DNA from: Candidatus Obscuribacterales bacterium
GTDB lineage: Bacteria; Cyanobacteriota; Vampirovibrionia; Obscuribacterales; Obscuribacteraceae
Direction of reading: 5' to 3'
DNA: 64,000 nucleotides
Assembly: GCA_031292355.1 (NCBI GenBank)
Contig: JARLHI010000030.1
Location: 124,001 to 188,000 of the forward strand
Every line of letters begins with the position of its first letter. Within the stretch, counting starts at the first letter, position 1. Made by a program: the position numbers and the translations under genes. Under the pieces are notes generated by a model. It had not been told where the DNA came from, made no database searches, and was given only the letters and a program-made list of their open reading frames with translations. Positions 1 to 7,451 of the stretch are shown here, in pieces.

Positions 1-2
1 AA

Positions 3-884
3 TGGTGGACCATAGTTGATTTCATGCGCTATGAGGACCTGTCTCTTGATCCGTTTCAGCTGATGATAAGGGCTGGTGCCAAGTCAGCAAAAGTACGTGG
101 TACTTTCTCTTTGTCTGATGAAGAATTCGAAGTATCGCTAAACTGCACTCAAAATCGTATTTCAGTTGAGCCGTACCATCGCCCTACACAACTGGTGTCG
201 TTGTTCGAGAGCAACAAACGTGTCGACCACAGGGAGCAGCAACTAAATCTGTTTCTGTCTCTGCTTGGAGTTCACGGGGAACCGATGATTTTCCCTCCTT
301 TTCTTTACTTCAATAGTTACAGAAAAATACACGAAGGAAATCCCGAACTCGGAATGATGATGACTGGTGAGCACCGCTACGGGCGGCGCCACTATGGTGT
401 GGAAGTTGCTCCAATCAGTGCTTTTAAAATTGAGATTATTCGTGCCCTCATGGGACGCCAGGGACTGTTTGAGAGCGTCGATGAAGTGGAAGCGGAGGCA
501 ATTGTGAAACAGTTAAACTCGCTGATCCAGGAATATGCACACGCGAATCTTGCTAAACTCAGGGATTCAGGAGAAAGAGGCGTCGAGCTTCGAATCAGCC
601 CTCAAGACAAAGAATCGAGTTTTCCCTTTGACGGACTGAGTTCTGGTCAGAAGGAAGCGATTTCGACGCTATTCTTAATCTGGAAGTACACACGCAAACA
701 GCCGGGAGTAGTCCTGATAGATGAACCTGAACTCCACTTGAATGCAGAGTGGCACAGAGGATTGGTTAGGCAGTTGGCCAAGCTGCAACCCCACAATCAG
801 TACATTATTGCGACTCACTCTGAGCAAATCTTTGATTCCGTCGACGAGACAAATCGGCTGCTGTTGAGGCCATCAAAGAAGTAG
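3..884 (+). CDS. AAA/ABC-type ATPase, 5' end cut off by window edge (PARIS AriA- or OLD-like)
   Basis: The frame is open to the left edge, so the true start and the Walker A loop lie outside the window; the first internal ATG is at 24. The visible part has the ABC-type signature LSSGQKEAI, the Walker B run VVLIDEPELHL and an H-loop-like IIATHS near the C-terminus, the order expected for AAA_15/AAA_21 (OLD/RecF-like) ATPases. Only 3 nt separate its stop from the next gene, a DUF4435 protein, so the two are almost certainly one operon. In the PARIS anti-phage system an AAA15 ATPase (AriA) cages a DUF4435 TOPRIM effector (AriB); this pair matches that arrangement, but the ATPase N-terminus cannot be checked here. 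Other AAA+DUF4435 pairs exist, so PARIS is likely rather than certain. Confidence 0.85.
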   Translation, partial: WWTIVDFMRYEDLSLDPFQLMIRAGAKSAKVRGTFSLSDEEFEVSLNCTQNRISVEPYHRPTQLVSLFESNKRVDHREQQLNLFLSLLGVHGEPMIFPPFLYFNSYRKIHEGNPELGMMMTGEHRYGRRHYGVEVAPISAFKIEIIRALMGRQGLFESVDEVEAEAIVKQLNSLIQEYAHANLAKLRDSGERGVELRISPQDKESSFPFDGLSSGQKEAISTLFLIWKYTRKQPGVVLIDEPELHLNAEWHRGLVRQLAKLQPHNQYIIATHSEQIFDSVDETNRLLLRPSKK

Positions 885-887
885 GTC

Positions 888-1775
888 ATGGAAGTAATAA
901 CCGGCGTTCCTGCCGAAGCTGTTAATCAAGGTGCTACGCATACGCTCTTTGTAGAAGGTACAGCTGATTCTATCGATCCGCGAGCATTAACTCGATTGCT
1001 AGGTGATACTGACATAGGGATACGAACTCTGGGTCCGTCCTTCCACGTGAAAAGTGCTGCGCAAGCGCTACATCCATATCACCCCAACTATTATTTCTTG
1101 ATTGACAGAGATCACCATGATGACACCACGGTAGAACAGAGTTGGGCGAACTTTCCAGTGGCAGATACATACAATCTGTTGATTTGGCGAAAACGCGAAC
1201 TAGAGAATTATTTTCTAGATCCTGGCTATCTTTCGCAGAGTGGATTCATGAAGAAGTGCACTCTAGCGGACCTCACATCACGTTTGCTCAAAATCAGCAG
1301 TAGAAGAGTCTTTTTTGATATCGCAAACCAAACGATTGTAAAAGTGCGGGAAGTTCAAAAGAATAAATGGATTGAGGATTTCAAAAATCCAGATGAATTT
1401 TCGACGTCGGAGAATGCGCTTGAAAAGCTTAAAATGAGCGAACCGTTGCGTTCGAGAGCTTCTTTAATAGTCGAGCAAATGAACTTTGCATCTGTGGAAA
1501 AGATCTTCAAAGAATTGGAGAACGAGTTCTTAGGCGGCGCCAAAAAGCCCGAACTCGGTAGAGGGCTTTGGTTGGATAGAATGCGCGGAAAACAAATTTT
1601 TGCTTCGATAGTGAGTGAGTGCTTCGATGTTAAAGATACTGACGGTAAAACTGTTACCGGACCCAAGGCCATAAACTATGTCGCAGAAGATTTGCTCCGA
1701 CAAGACCTTGCCCAACAACCAAGTGACTTTAAAGAGCTTCACGCACTGATCTCTGCCAGAGTCAAAGTGAAATGA
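888..1775 (+). CDS. DUF4435 TOPRIM-like protein (AriB-like effector candidate)
   Basis: This 295-residue protein has the TOPRIM-style acidic pattern of DUF4435: Glu23 in LFVEG and Asp73/Asp75 in FLIDRDHHDD, followed by the family's RKRELENYFLDP stretch (Glu106, Asn107). TOPRIM/OLD domains use such residues to bind metal for nucleic-acid cleavage. The ATG follows the ATPase stop by 3 nt, which implies translational coupling. In PARIS the equivalent protein is released from the ATPase by a phage trigger and cleaves host tRNA; that role is inferred from family and partner only. The length fits AriB-type proteins. The gene is intact and its last bases overlap the end of a decayed minus-strand fragment. 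Confidence 0.85.
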   Translation: MEVITGVPAEAVNQGATHTLFVEGTADSIDPRALTRLLGDTDIGIRTLGPSFHVKSAAQALHPYHPNYYFLIDRDHHDDTTVEQSWANFPVADTYNLLIWRKRELENYFLDPGYLSQSGFMKKCTLADLTSRLLKISSRRVFFDIANQTIVKVREVQKNKWIEDFKNPDEFSTSENALEKLKMSEPLRSRASLIVEQMNFASVEKIFKELENEFLGGAKKPELGRGLWLDRMRGKQIFASIVSECFDVKDTDGKTVTGPKAINYVAEDLLRQDLAQQPSDFKELHALISARVKVK

Positions 1776-1976
1776 CGTTCAAACGTACAGAAAAAAGCAG
1801 ATCGTTTTTGTCGGTGGAGAACCAGTTTTTCCAATTTGCAATGATTTCTTGCTGATAGTTCTGCTCGCCAAAATTTGTTGCCCGGTAATTTCTTCAAGCG
1901 CAGGCATGCATCCCCAAATATGCAGGTATTCCATGCTACCAATTTTTGATTCTGGGACGGTGCGCAGTTCTGTCAT
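1762..1976 (-). pseudogene. Decayed C-terminal fragment, HEAT-repeat-like, frameshifted
   Basis: No intact gene lies between 1776 and 2400, but on the minus strand two frames join into one plausible protein end. From 1976 the reading is MTELRTVPESK then EYLHIWGC and PALEEITGQ. A shift of two bases near 1873 is needed to continue as NFGEQNYQQ, WKNWFSTDK and NDLLFSV. The order ITGQ-NFG followed by W..W resembles the end of HEAT-repeat units (typically LTGQDFG...W..W). I read it as a remnant with a 2-base insertion; the rest of the gene is missing. The family call rests on a short motif and is tentative. Confidence 0.4.
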
Positions 1977-2400
1977 GCCTCGCTTGAGGATCACCGCCAG
2001 AGTGATGGTCTAGATTGAACTAAGATTATAATCCCGAGAGACCGATGAGGCACTAGATCGGCACTGACTGTAGTATGAGTCAAGAATTCGTCAAGATGGT
2101 CACTGGCATATCACAACGGTGTGAAACACGGCTACAATAGTAATCACACTCTTCATTTTGAAAAAACATGAGAAACACAATACGACAATTCGCGATTCAA
2201 CATACAGGCATTGACCTGCGTGTTGTTTGTGCTGGCAGCGTCAAATATTGCAGTAGTCTGGTCGCTTAACTTCGACCGGCTCGTTTCTGTATGAATTAAA
2301 TCTACACGCCGGTCATGTGCTACATGCCGGCGTTGCTTTGCATCGCATTTAGTGGCACTGAAGCACGAGTGCCGCATACTTTGTTGCAGGAGATAACCTC
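1976..2400. other. Intergenic region, hairpin-rich leader in its right half
   Basis: No convincing coding sequence was seen on either strand. A 33-codon frame from 2168 has no ribosome site. The right third contains the two hairpins listed separately, just ahead of the small gene at 2401. Confidence 0.5.
2306..2373 (+). promoter_or_regulatory. Two stacked hairpins in the leader of the 108-aa gene
   Basis: Hairpin one pairs ACGCCGG (2306-2312) with CCGGCGT (2327-2333) and CATGT (2314-2318) with ACATG (2322-2326). This gives 12 base pairs with a single bulged T and a 3-nt loop. Hairpin two pairs GGCACT (2354-2359) with AGTGCC (2368-2373) and ends about 12 nt before the AGGAG ribosome site. GACCGG at 2274-2279 could instead pair with CCGGTC at 2309-2314, breaking hairpin one. 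No T-run follows, so a simple terminator is unlikely. A cis-regulatory leader is the favoured but unproven reading. Confidence 0.5.
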
Positions 2401-2727
2401 ATGATCATCAAACTATTTCAACCACCTTCAAAAAATTGGCTCATCATTGCAGACAATTTAAATGATCCAGCCGGCTGGGATCGTTTTGTTCCATGCCATA
2501 CAACTGCCTCAGAAAGATGGCAGTTCGAATGCGCTGTAAAGGTACAAGCAGCCACTAATGGACTGTCGCTCAAACCTTGCAAGGATCTGCTTAAGCGCGG
2601 ACTATGCTTGTTCGAGTACGATTGGAACACGGATGACGACGCCATCCTCCAACACGCCATGCAAGTGGCAGAGAAGCTGAATCTTGAGCTTCTGATGGAA
2701 GAACCATCCACAAGCAACGCTGCTTGA
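2401..2727 (+). CDS. Hypothetical 108-aa protein
   Basis: I do not recognise this family. The ATG at 2401 has an AGGAG site about 8 nt upstream, so the start is well supported. The protein is soluble, with no signal peptide or membrane segment, and is fairly rich in Trp and Cys (three Cys, four Trp). Its C-terminal half is helical and acidic (CLFEYDWNTDDD, then a helix with AEKLNLELLMEE). It stands alone, behind a hairpin-rich leader and convergent with the NO reductase gene. Confidence 0.65.
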   Translation: MIIKLFQPPSKNWLIIADNLNDPAGWDRFVPCHTTASERWQFECAVKVQAATNGLSLKPCKDLLKRGLCLFEYDWNTDDDAILQHAMQVAEKLNLELLMEEPSTSNAA

Positions 2728-2783
2728 ATTAGCCTGGGTGCTTCTGGGTCCGCTCATCTGCTAAAAGACAGTGCTCGCCCGCA

Positions 2784-5048
2784 CTATATATTTTGCGACA
2801 CCGGACTCAGCAAAGCGTCTGGCGGCACAGAGACAGCCGGTCTGAGATGGAACATGCCGCGCACAACCAAAACAACGAGCGGTAAAACTCCAACAACTAC
2901 AAACGTTATGTCGCCAGCAATTCGAGCCCAAGTGAACATTTGAAAGAGATGCGAATGCATGAACTCCGGACTGCGAGCGAACCAGAATCCTTCCTTGTAA
3001 CTGGCAATCATTTGAATCACTCCGGCTGGGAAAATGTTGAGCACAATCATCAACATGAGACCAATATTCAAGCCCCAGAAGGAAAGTGCCGCAAGCCTAT
3101 TACTCCAAGCGTCTACAGTCATTAGGTAACGCGTGCAAAACAAAATTGCTGCTACTGCAAGCATGCCATACACGCCCATCAAAGCGGCGTGACCATGATT
3201 GGAGGTAAGATAAGTGGCATGCTCGTAATAGCTGACAATGGGCGTGTTTACAAGGAAGCCAAAGACACCTGCACCAAGGAAGTTCCAGAAACCAACAGCT
3301 ATCAAGAACATCATCGCCCAGTAGTGTGAAAAGTTTTTGATAGAACCTTCCACTTTGGCTAAATCAACGAACTTCCAGGCCTCCATAGTCAAAAGCGTTA
3401 GTGGTACCACTTCAAGTGCAGATATCATCGAACCCAAAGCCATGTTGATAGCAGGCTGCGCCGTCCAGTAATAATGATGTCCAATGCCGACTATGCCACT
3501 GCCTAGATACAAAATAATATCAACGTAAATTACTGATAGCGCTGATTTCTCAGACACCATGCCAAGACTGCAAAAAAAGTAAGCAACGATTATCGTCGTG
3601 TAGAGTTCAAAAATTCCTTCAACCCAAAGATGCACCACCCACCAGCGCCAGAAATCGGCAATAGCGAAGTTTGTAGTAGGGTTGTACATCATGCCGAAGC
3701 TGAAAAACAATGGAATGGCCATTACTCCGTAAAGCAGCATGTATGGCAAGCTTCCATGATCTTTGCCCTTCAACAAAGGGCTGATGCTACGAAAGACGAT
3801 GAAGGCCCAGAGCACCATTCCAATAGTCAAAAGAGCTTGCCAAAATCGGCCTAATTCAAGATATTCCCAACCTTGATGACCAAACCAGAACCAAAGATTA
3901 CCAAGCATATTCTTAACACCAAGCCATTCTCCGCCGATGCTGCCAACGGCGACGATAAGGATCGCTACGAACAAAATTTTGACTAACCAGTGTTGTCCTT
4001 TGGGTTCGTGTTTCGACAACATTGGCGCCATAAACATTCCAGCAGCCAGCCAGGCAGTGGCTATCCAGAAAATAGAAAGTTGCAAATGCCAACTGCGAGT
4101 AATGCTGTAGGGGAAAATGCTGCGGATGTCAAAGCCATAGAATCCTTGCTCAACAATATAATGCGCCGTGACCACGCCAAAAATAGTTTGAAAAAGAAAA
4201 AGCAGCGCAACCACAACAAAATAGGGATATAGAGAGGTTTGAGAGCGGTACGGTTGATAGGATTTGACGTTGTCCGTCATGCCTTTTCCATCTGGGAGCC
4301 AGCCAAGTCCCGGAAAAGCGCTCAGTAGAAATTGAGTTAGCCCGATTCCACCAATGAGCATAATCAAGCTCATGGCGCTCCAGAAAAAGATTTGCCAATT
4401 CGGTCCGTTACCTACAGATTTGTCCGGCGGCCAGTTATTTGTGTAGGTGTAATCTTTTCCTGGCCGATTGGTATTGCACACCCAGGCCCCCCAGGCGAAA
4501 AAGCGGCTAAGTTGAAGGCGTTCTTGAGGATCGTGAATATAATCTGTGGGAAGTGGAAGTTTTCGGCCGACACCAAATTCAGTATCATAGTACGGAGCGA
4601 GTTGACGATAAGCTTCTAACTGACCGTCAAGCCAGGTCAGAGTTTTAGTCTGCGGGTCGTATCGATTAACTTTTAAATCCTTAGCTAAAGTACTTTCCAA
4701 GTTGCCCTTATCTCCACCTTCCAGCTGAGCGAAAGGTTTACTGAAACGTTTTTCGGACATTTGATTCAGCGCGATTTCACCTTCACGGTGGAGATAATCG
4801 GCCGAAAAATCAGGCCCGTTATAGGCCCCATGTCCAAAGAAAGACCCCACATCCATCAAGCCATATTTTTGAAATACAGCTTGGCCGGCAAGAATGTCGC
4901 TACCTGTGAAAATTACTGCGCCCTTCGAATCGACGACGCGTTCGGGTATTGGTGGTGCCTGATTTGTCGTTTCGTGACCCATAAAAATCAGGGTCGAAAA
5001 TCCAGCTATCAGCACAAATAGCACCGAAAGTTTCCATCTCCAAGACAT
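2784..5048 (-). CDS. norZ: Quinol-dependent nitric oxide reductase (qNOR)
   Basis: This integral membrane enzyme reduces 2 NO to N2O with quinol electrons. The N-terminus has one membrane helix and a soluble cytochrome-c-like domain without a haem CxxCH motif (GSFFGHGAY, DYTYTNNWP). This is followed by the twelve-helix heme-copper core with NorB-type motifs HLWVEGIFE and SNHGHAALMGVYG and the histidines they carry. The length of 754 aa matches single-subunit qNOR. An in-frame ATG at 5063 adds five residues, but only the ATG at 5048 has a GAGG site at 7-nt spacing, so I use that. It is the last gene of a nitrosative-stress island, 75 nt after the globin gene. The symbol norZ is a family name; norB is also used. 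Confidence 0.95.
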   Translation of the reverse strand: MSWRWKLSVLFVLIAGFSTLIFMGHETTNQAPPIPERVVDSKGAVIFTGSDILAGQAVFQKYGLMDVGSFFGHGAYNGPDFSADYLHREGEIALNQMSEKRFSKPFAQLEGGDKGNLESTLAKDLKVNRYDPQTKTLTWLDGQLEAYRQLAPYYDTEFGVGRKLPLPTDYIHDPQERLQLSRFFAWGAWVCNTNRPGKDYTYTNNWPPDKSVGNGPNWQIFFWSAMSLIMLIGGIGLTQFLLSAFPGLGWLPDGKGMTDNVKSYQPYRSQTSLYPYFVVVALLFLFQTIFGVVTAHYIVEQGFYGFDIRSIFPYSITRSWHLQLSIFWIATAWLAAGMFMAPMLSKHEPKGQHWLVKILFVAILIVAVGSIGGEWLGVKNMLGNLWFWFGHQGWEYLELGRFWQALLTIGMVLWAFIVFRSISPLLKGKDHGSLPYMLLYGVMAIPLFFSFGMMYNPTTNFAIADFWRWWVVHLWVEGIFELYTTIIVAYFFCSLGMVSEKSALSVIYVDIILYLGSGIVGIGHHYYWTAQPAINMALGSMISALEVVPLTLLTMEAWKFVDLAKVEGSIKNFSHYWAMMFLIAVGFWNFLGAGVFGFLVNTPIVSYYEHATYLTSNHGHAALMGVYGMLAVAAILFCTRYLMTVDAWSNRLAALSFWGLNIGLMLMIVLNIFPAGVIQMIASYKEGFWFARSPEFMHSHLFQMFTWARIAGDITFVVVGVLPLVVLVVRGMFHLRPAVSVPPDALLSPVSQNI

Positions 5049-5097
5049 AAAAAAACCTCGCATATGGCTGCCGGCTGGCTAAGATGCAATGCTAGCA

Positions 5098-5121
5098 GGT
5101 TCAGATGGTTACTGTTGAACC
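5098..5121 (-). promoter_or_regulatory. Small intergenic hairpin between globin and qNOR genes
   Basis: GGTTCA (5098-5103) and TGAACC (5116-5121) form a 6-bp stem with a 12-nt loop in the 75-nt gap between the globin stop and the qNOR ribosome site. It could be an RNA-processing or attenuation element that sets different levels of the two proteins. It is short and could be chance. Confidence 0.25.
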
Positions 5122-5123
5122 AA

Positions 5124-5657
5124 TTAGGTTGCTAGCGGAGCAACCGCAGCTTCGAGTTGACGCCAAGGCTCTGCGTCATTCTTCTTAAATCCATCAGGTT
5201 GATAACCAAATGTGGCAAGCTCTTCTTTGAAAGCATCTGGATCATCGGAAGCCTCGATCATTGTTTTAGCGACCAGTCCAATAGCTGTTTCCCAAGTTTC
5301 TGCCATCGGCGTCGTCCACTCTCCTTCTTTGCGCAGGTGATCCGCTAGAACGGCGATCAAATTCTCGCCGACAGCACCATAGTGAGCGTTTTCGGTCTTG
5401 TATTTCAAATGGCGCACACCCATAGCATGCAGATACGGCAAAAGCCTGTCAGGCTGTTCTACTCCAGCAACGATTGCGCCCAGAGACGCCATTAGCTTCT
5501 TGTGCTGCTCTTCTGGAGGTGTGTGAAAAAGAGGCTTGACGGATGGATATTTCTCAAAAAGTCGTTTATAGAAAGCTAATCCTAATGTCGCTGTACCGCC
5601 ATTTTCTACCTTTGCACGTTCGAAAGTCTCTCGTAATAGTGCTATATCCAGCGTCAT
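5124..5657 (-). CDS. Single-domain bacterial globin (NO/O2-binding haemoglobin)
   Basis: This 177-residue globin resembles the haem domain of flavohaemoglobins but has no FAD/NAD reductase part. Visible landmarks are Phe44 (CD1), Gln51 in the distal E-helix position, and the F-helix sequence MGVRHLKY with proximal His83, followed by AHYGAVGENL as in Hmp-type globins. Such proteins bind NO or O2 and can dioxygenate NO to nitrate with an external reductase; the rubredoxin upstream is a possible electron donor (inference). AAAGGAG at 7-nt spacing fixes the ATG. It lies 2 nt after the small ScdA_N/DUF1858-like gene in the same operon. Confidence 0.92.
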   Translation of the reverse strand: MTLDIALLRETFERAKVENGGTATLGLAFYKRLFEKYPSVKPLFHTPPEEQHKKLMASLGAIVAGVEQPDRLLPYLHAMGVRHLKYKTENAHYGAVGENLIAVLADHLRKEGEWTTPMAETWETAIGLVAKTMIEASDDPDAFKEELATFGYQPDGFKKNDAEPWRQLEAAVAPLAT

Positions 5658-5659
5658 AG

Positions 5660-5887
5660 TTAAACTCCTTTATCTTTAGCGTCAGTAAATATCTGCAGAT
5701 CGCAAATAAGCGCCGGTAAATCGTCCACGTGGCACATGCTGTCGCAAATTCCAAGTTCCGTATCCAAGATACTTTCATCGCACTGCGCACGTACGTCGAC
5801 ACCATGCTCGTCGAAAACCTTCACCGCGTCCGGATAAATATCCAGAATGCTTTTGACCGTTGTTTCTTCAGTGATGACCATTTTCAT
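5660..5887 (-). CDS. Small ScdA_N/DUF1858-like protein
   Basis: This 75-residue protein has the pattern hydrophobic-YPDAVKVFDEHGVD followed by cysteines (Cys57, Cys61 region: GICDSMC). It resembles the stand-alone DUF1858 domain and the related ScdA_N domain that begins RIC proteins. The usual paired-Cys signature is modified here (RAQC). It lies between the RIC gene and the globin gene with gaps of 22 and 2 nt, so it belongs to the NO-response operon. A role in metal or redox handling is inferred from family and neighbours. The start is either of two ATGs six bases apart; AAGGA precedes the first. Confidence 0.75.
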   Translation of the reverse strand: MKMVITEETTVKSILDIYPDAVKVFDEHGVDVRAQCDESILDTELGICDSMCHVDDLPALICDLQIFTDAKDKGV

Positions 5888-5909
5888 TCCGTCCTTTGTT
5901 TAAAATCGG

Positions 5910-6632
5910 CTAACAGTGCGCATGCACGCTTTCAGCCTTGATTGCTTTGGGAAAAAGAATCGAATTCTCTTGGTGAATATGTGTCCGCAGATCTTGATCA
6001 AGATGAGCCAAGCCAGCCAATAGCGCCAACCAACTCGTGCAGGCGCCTTCGGGAGCTACGTATTGATCGGTCAGATCTCTTAACCTCATTAATGCTTCGC
6101 CTGCGTCGTTGTGTTCAGATTCCAGGCACCGAACTGGATTGGCTACAGTTCCGAATGGTGCTTTAGGTAGGTCTTTACCTTGCTCCAGCTGACGCATATA
6201 AGGAAAGAGAATATTATCTTCTTTCATAGTATGTTGTTCTATTTCTTGTTTCATCGAAGAAAATATTGCTGCCAGCTCAACCAAACGAGAATCCTTCGCA
6301 CCGTGAACACGAGCAACTTTTTTTGCCAATGCCTGTAAACGCGGCAGTTCCAGCTTTAGATAAGCATGGTGAGTTTGTTGAATGTGATTTGTCAGTTCCG
6401 TAAGCGAAGCATTTAACCAAGACTCTGGTGAGTCTTGCATTGCACCGTGGGCATCATTTTCTAACAGGTTCTCAATGACTACTTCCGTTCTGATTCCGGC
6501 TTTTTGGCAAGCATCTAAAAGAGTCAGCTTACCCCCGCAGCAAAAATCTATGCCGAAGCGGTCGAAAACAGCAGCTCGCAGTGGTTGCTCGGCGACCAGT
6601 AGTCCGACTGCCTCGTGTCTTAGTTCTTTCAT
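5910..6632 (-). CDS. ytfE/scdA-like: RIC family di-iron iron-sulfur cluster repair protein
   Basis: Members of this family repair Fe-S clusters damaged by NO or oxidants. An N-terminal ScdA_N domain (about residues 5-55) contains VFDRFGIDFCCGG with Cys31-Cys32. A hemerythrin-like four-helix domain follows, with spaced metal-binding residues (HHAYLKLELP, EQHTMKEDNILFPYM, ESEHNDAGE, HIHQENSILFP). The frame is open to 6845, but that extension overlaps the rubredoxin gene in another frame. GGAGG at 7-nt spacing selects the ATG at 6632, giving 240 aa, the usual RIC length. It is preceded by rubredoxin with a 31-nt gap. Regulation by the divergent Rrf2 gene is likely. Confidence 0.93.
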   Translation of the reverse strand: MKELRHEAVGLLVAEQPLRAAVFDRFGIDFCCGGKLTLLDACQKAGIRTEVVIENLLENDAHGAMQDSPESWLNASLTELTNHIQQTHHAYLKLELPRLQALAKKVARVHGAKDSRLVELAAIFSSMKQEIEQHTMKEDNILFPYMRQLEQGKDLPKAPFGTVANPVRCLESEHNDAGEALMRLRDLTDQYVAPEGACTSWLALLAGLAHLDQDLRTHIHQENSILFPKAIKAESVHAHC

Positions 6633-6663
6633 AACAATGCCTCCTCTGGATTTAGAACGCGCT

Positions 6664-6879
6664 TTAGGCACATCTATGAAGGGTTTTGACCTTACTGCCC
6701 TCAATGGGTGGGAGGCTGACACAAGAACAAGTCTGGAAAAATTCCCTAGACGCAGCGCAGCCGGGGCATTTCCAATCTTCTGGCAGACTTTCAAATTTTG
6801 TACCAGATGCAATGCCCGCTTCTGGCATACCTTGTTCTTCTTCAAAGATGTAATTGCAGAGCGTGCAAATTTCTTTCAT
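6664..6879 (-). CDS. Rubredoxin
   Basis: A small iron-only electron carrier of 71 aa. The two knuckles are CTLCNYIF (Cys5, Cys8) and CPGCAASREFF, separated by the acidic EEEQG and the EDWKCP stretch typical of rubredoxins. The second knuckle has Ala where CPxCG is usual. A C-terminal tail of about 20 residues with three further Cys is longer than in standard 52-54 aa rubredoxins. A GAGG site precedes the ATG. It is first in the NO-stress operon and probably supplies electrons to a flavodiiron-type or globin partner (inference). Confidence 0.92.
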   Translation of the reverse strand: MKEICTLCNYIFEEEQGMPEAGIASGTKFESLPEDWKCPGCAASREFFQTCSCVSLPPIEGSKVKTLHRCA

Positions 6880-6911
6880 GACTCTAACCTCAATTATATT
6901 TCAATCAAATG

Positions 6912-6931
6912 TACCTTTATATCCATAATAC
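6912..6931 (-). promoter_or_regulatory. 20-bp conserved site upstream of the NO-stress operon
   Basis: Read on the minus strand, the site is GTATTATGGATATAAAGGTA, ending 32 bp before the rubredoxin ATG. It matches the site at 6975-6994 at 17 of 20 positions, and each copy is oriented toward its own gene. It overlaps where a promoter -10 would lie (TATAAA). A binding site for the divergent Rrf2 regulator is the simplest explanation. Confidence 0.55.
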
Positions 6932-6974
6932 ACCTTCGAGCAGCCCGACTATCCTCCGAAAGGCTGATTACCTG

Positions 6975-6994
6975 GTATTGTGTATATAAGGGTA
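6975..6994 (+). promoter_or_regulatory. 20-bp conserved site upstream of the Rrf2 gene
   Basis: GTATTGTGTATATAAGGGTA lies 25 bp before the Rrf2 start. It is the mirror partner of the site at 6912-6931 (17 of 20 identical). The arrangement suggests coordinated control and autoregulation of the divergent units. Confidence 0.55.
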
Positions 6995-7019
6995 TTTTTA
7001 TTAATAATTGGAGCGTTCG

Positions 7020-7451
7020 ATGATTTCTCAAACTGCTGAGTATGCTCTGCGCGCTATGGTTTTTTTGGCTATGCAGAAGTCTGCCGTCACCGGCCAAGAT
7101 ATTGCTGCAATTACAAAAGTGCCACCAGGCTATCTGAGTAAGTTAATGCAGCAACTCGTGAAAGCAAAGCTGGTGAACTCGCAGCGCGGCATAGGCGGTG
7201 GCTTCATTCTTTCGCGAAGACCAACTGAGATCTCAATTTTGGATGTTGTCAACGCTGTAGATCCTATCGAGAAAATCGAATCATGCCCGCTAGGAATTCA
7301 ATCGCATGGCCTAAATTTATGTCCGCTGCACAAACGTTTGTCAGAGGCGACTGCCCATGTCGAAGCGGCATTTGCCGCGTCTCGTTTGAGCGAACTGATC
7401 GAAGAATCGCAAAGTCCGCTCTGCAAAAGCGTGCCTTTGACTGCCGGTTGA
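7020..7451 (+). CDS. Rrf2 family transcriptional regulator (NsrR-like)
   Basis: This 143-aa winged-helix regulator begins with MISQTAEYALRAMVFLA, the standard Rrf2 opening, and has a DNA-binding helix region around residues 23-60 ending RGIGGGF. Members such as NsrR sense NO through an Fe-S cluster held by three Cys and an N-terminal acid. Here the cluster loop has Cys89 and Cys101 with Ser95-His96 at the middle Cys position, and Glu7 in the N-terminal acid position. Divergence from the NO-detoxification operon supports an NsrR-like role. The ATG at 7020 has GGAG at 6-nt spacing; a TTG at 7008 is the only longer option and lacks a site. Confidence 0.9.
   Translation: MISQTAEYALRAMVFLAMQKSAVTGQDIAAITKVPPGYLSKLMQQLVKAKLVNSQRGIGGGFILSRRPTEISILDVVNAVDPIEKIESCPLGIQSHGLNLCPLHKRLSEATAHVEAAFAASRLSELIEESQSPLCKSVPLTAG

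Noticed and set aside
2153..2377. 74-aa minus-strand frame
   Set aside because: It covers the hairpins and has no ribosome site or recognisable features.
5910..6845. 311-aa version of the RIC protein
   Set aside because: The extra N-terminus reads the rubredoxin gene in another frame. GGAGG supports the shorter start at 6632.
6475..7023. 182-aa plus-strand open frame opposite the RIC and rubredoxin genes
   Set aside because: It is the shadow of two clearly identified genes, and no recognisable domain or ribosome site supports it.
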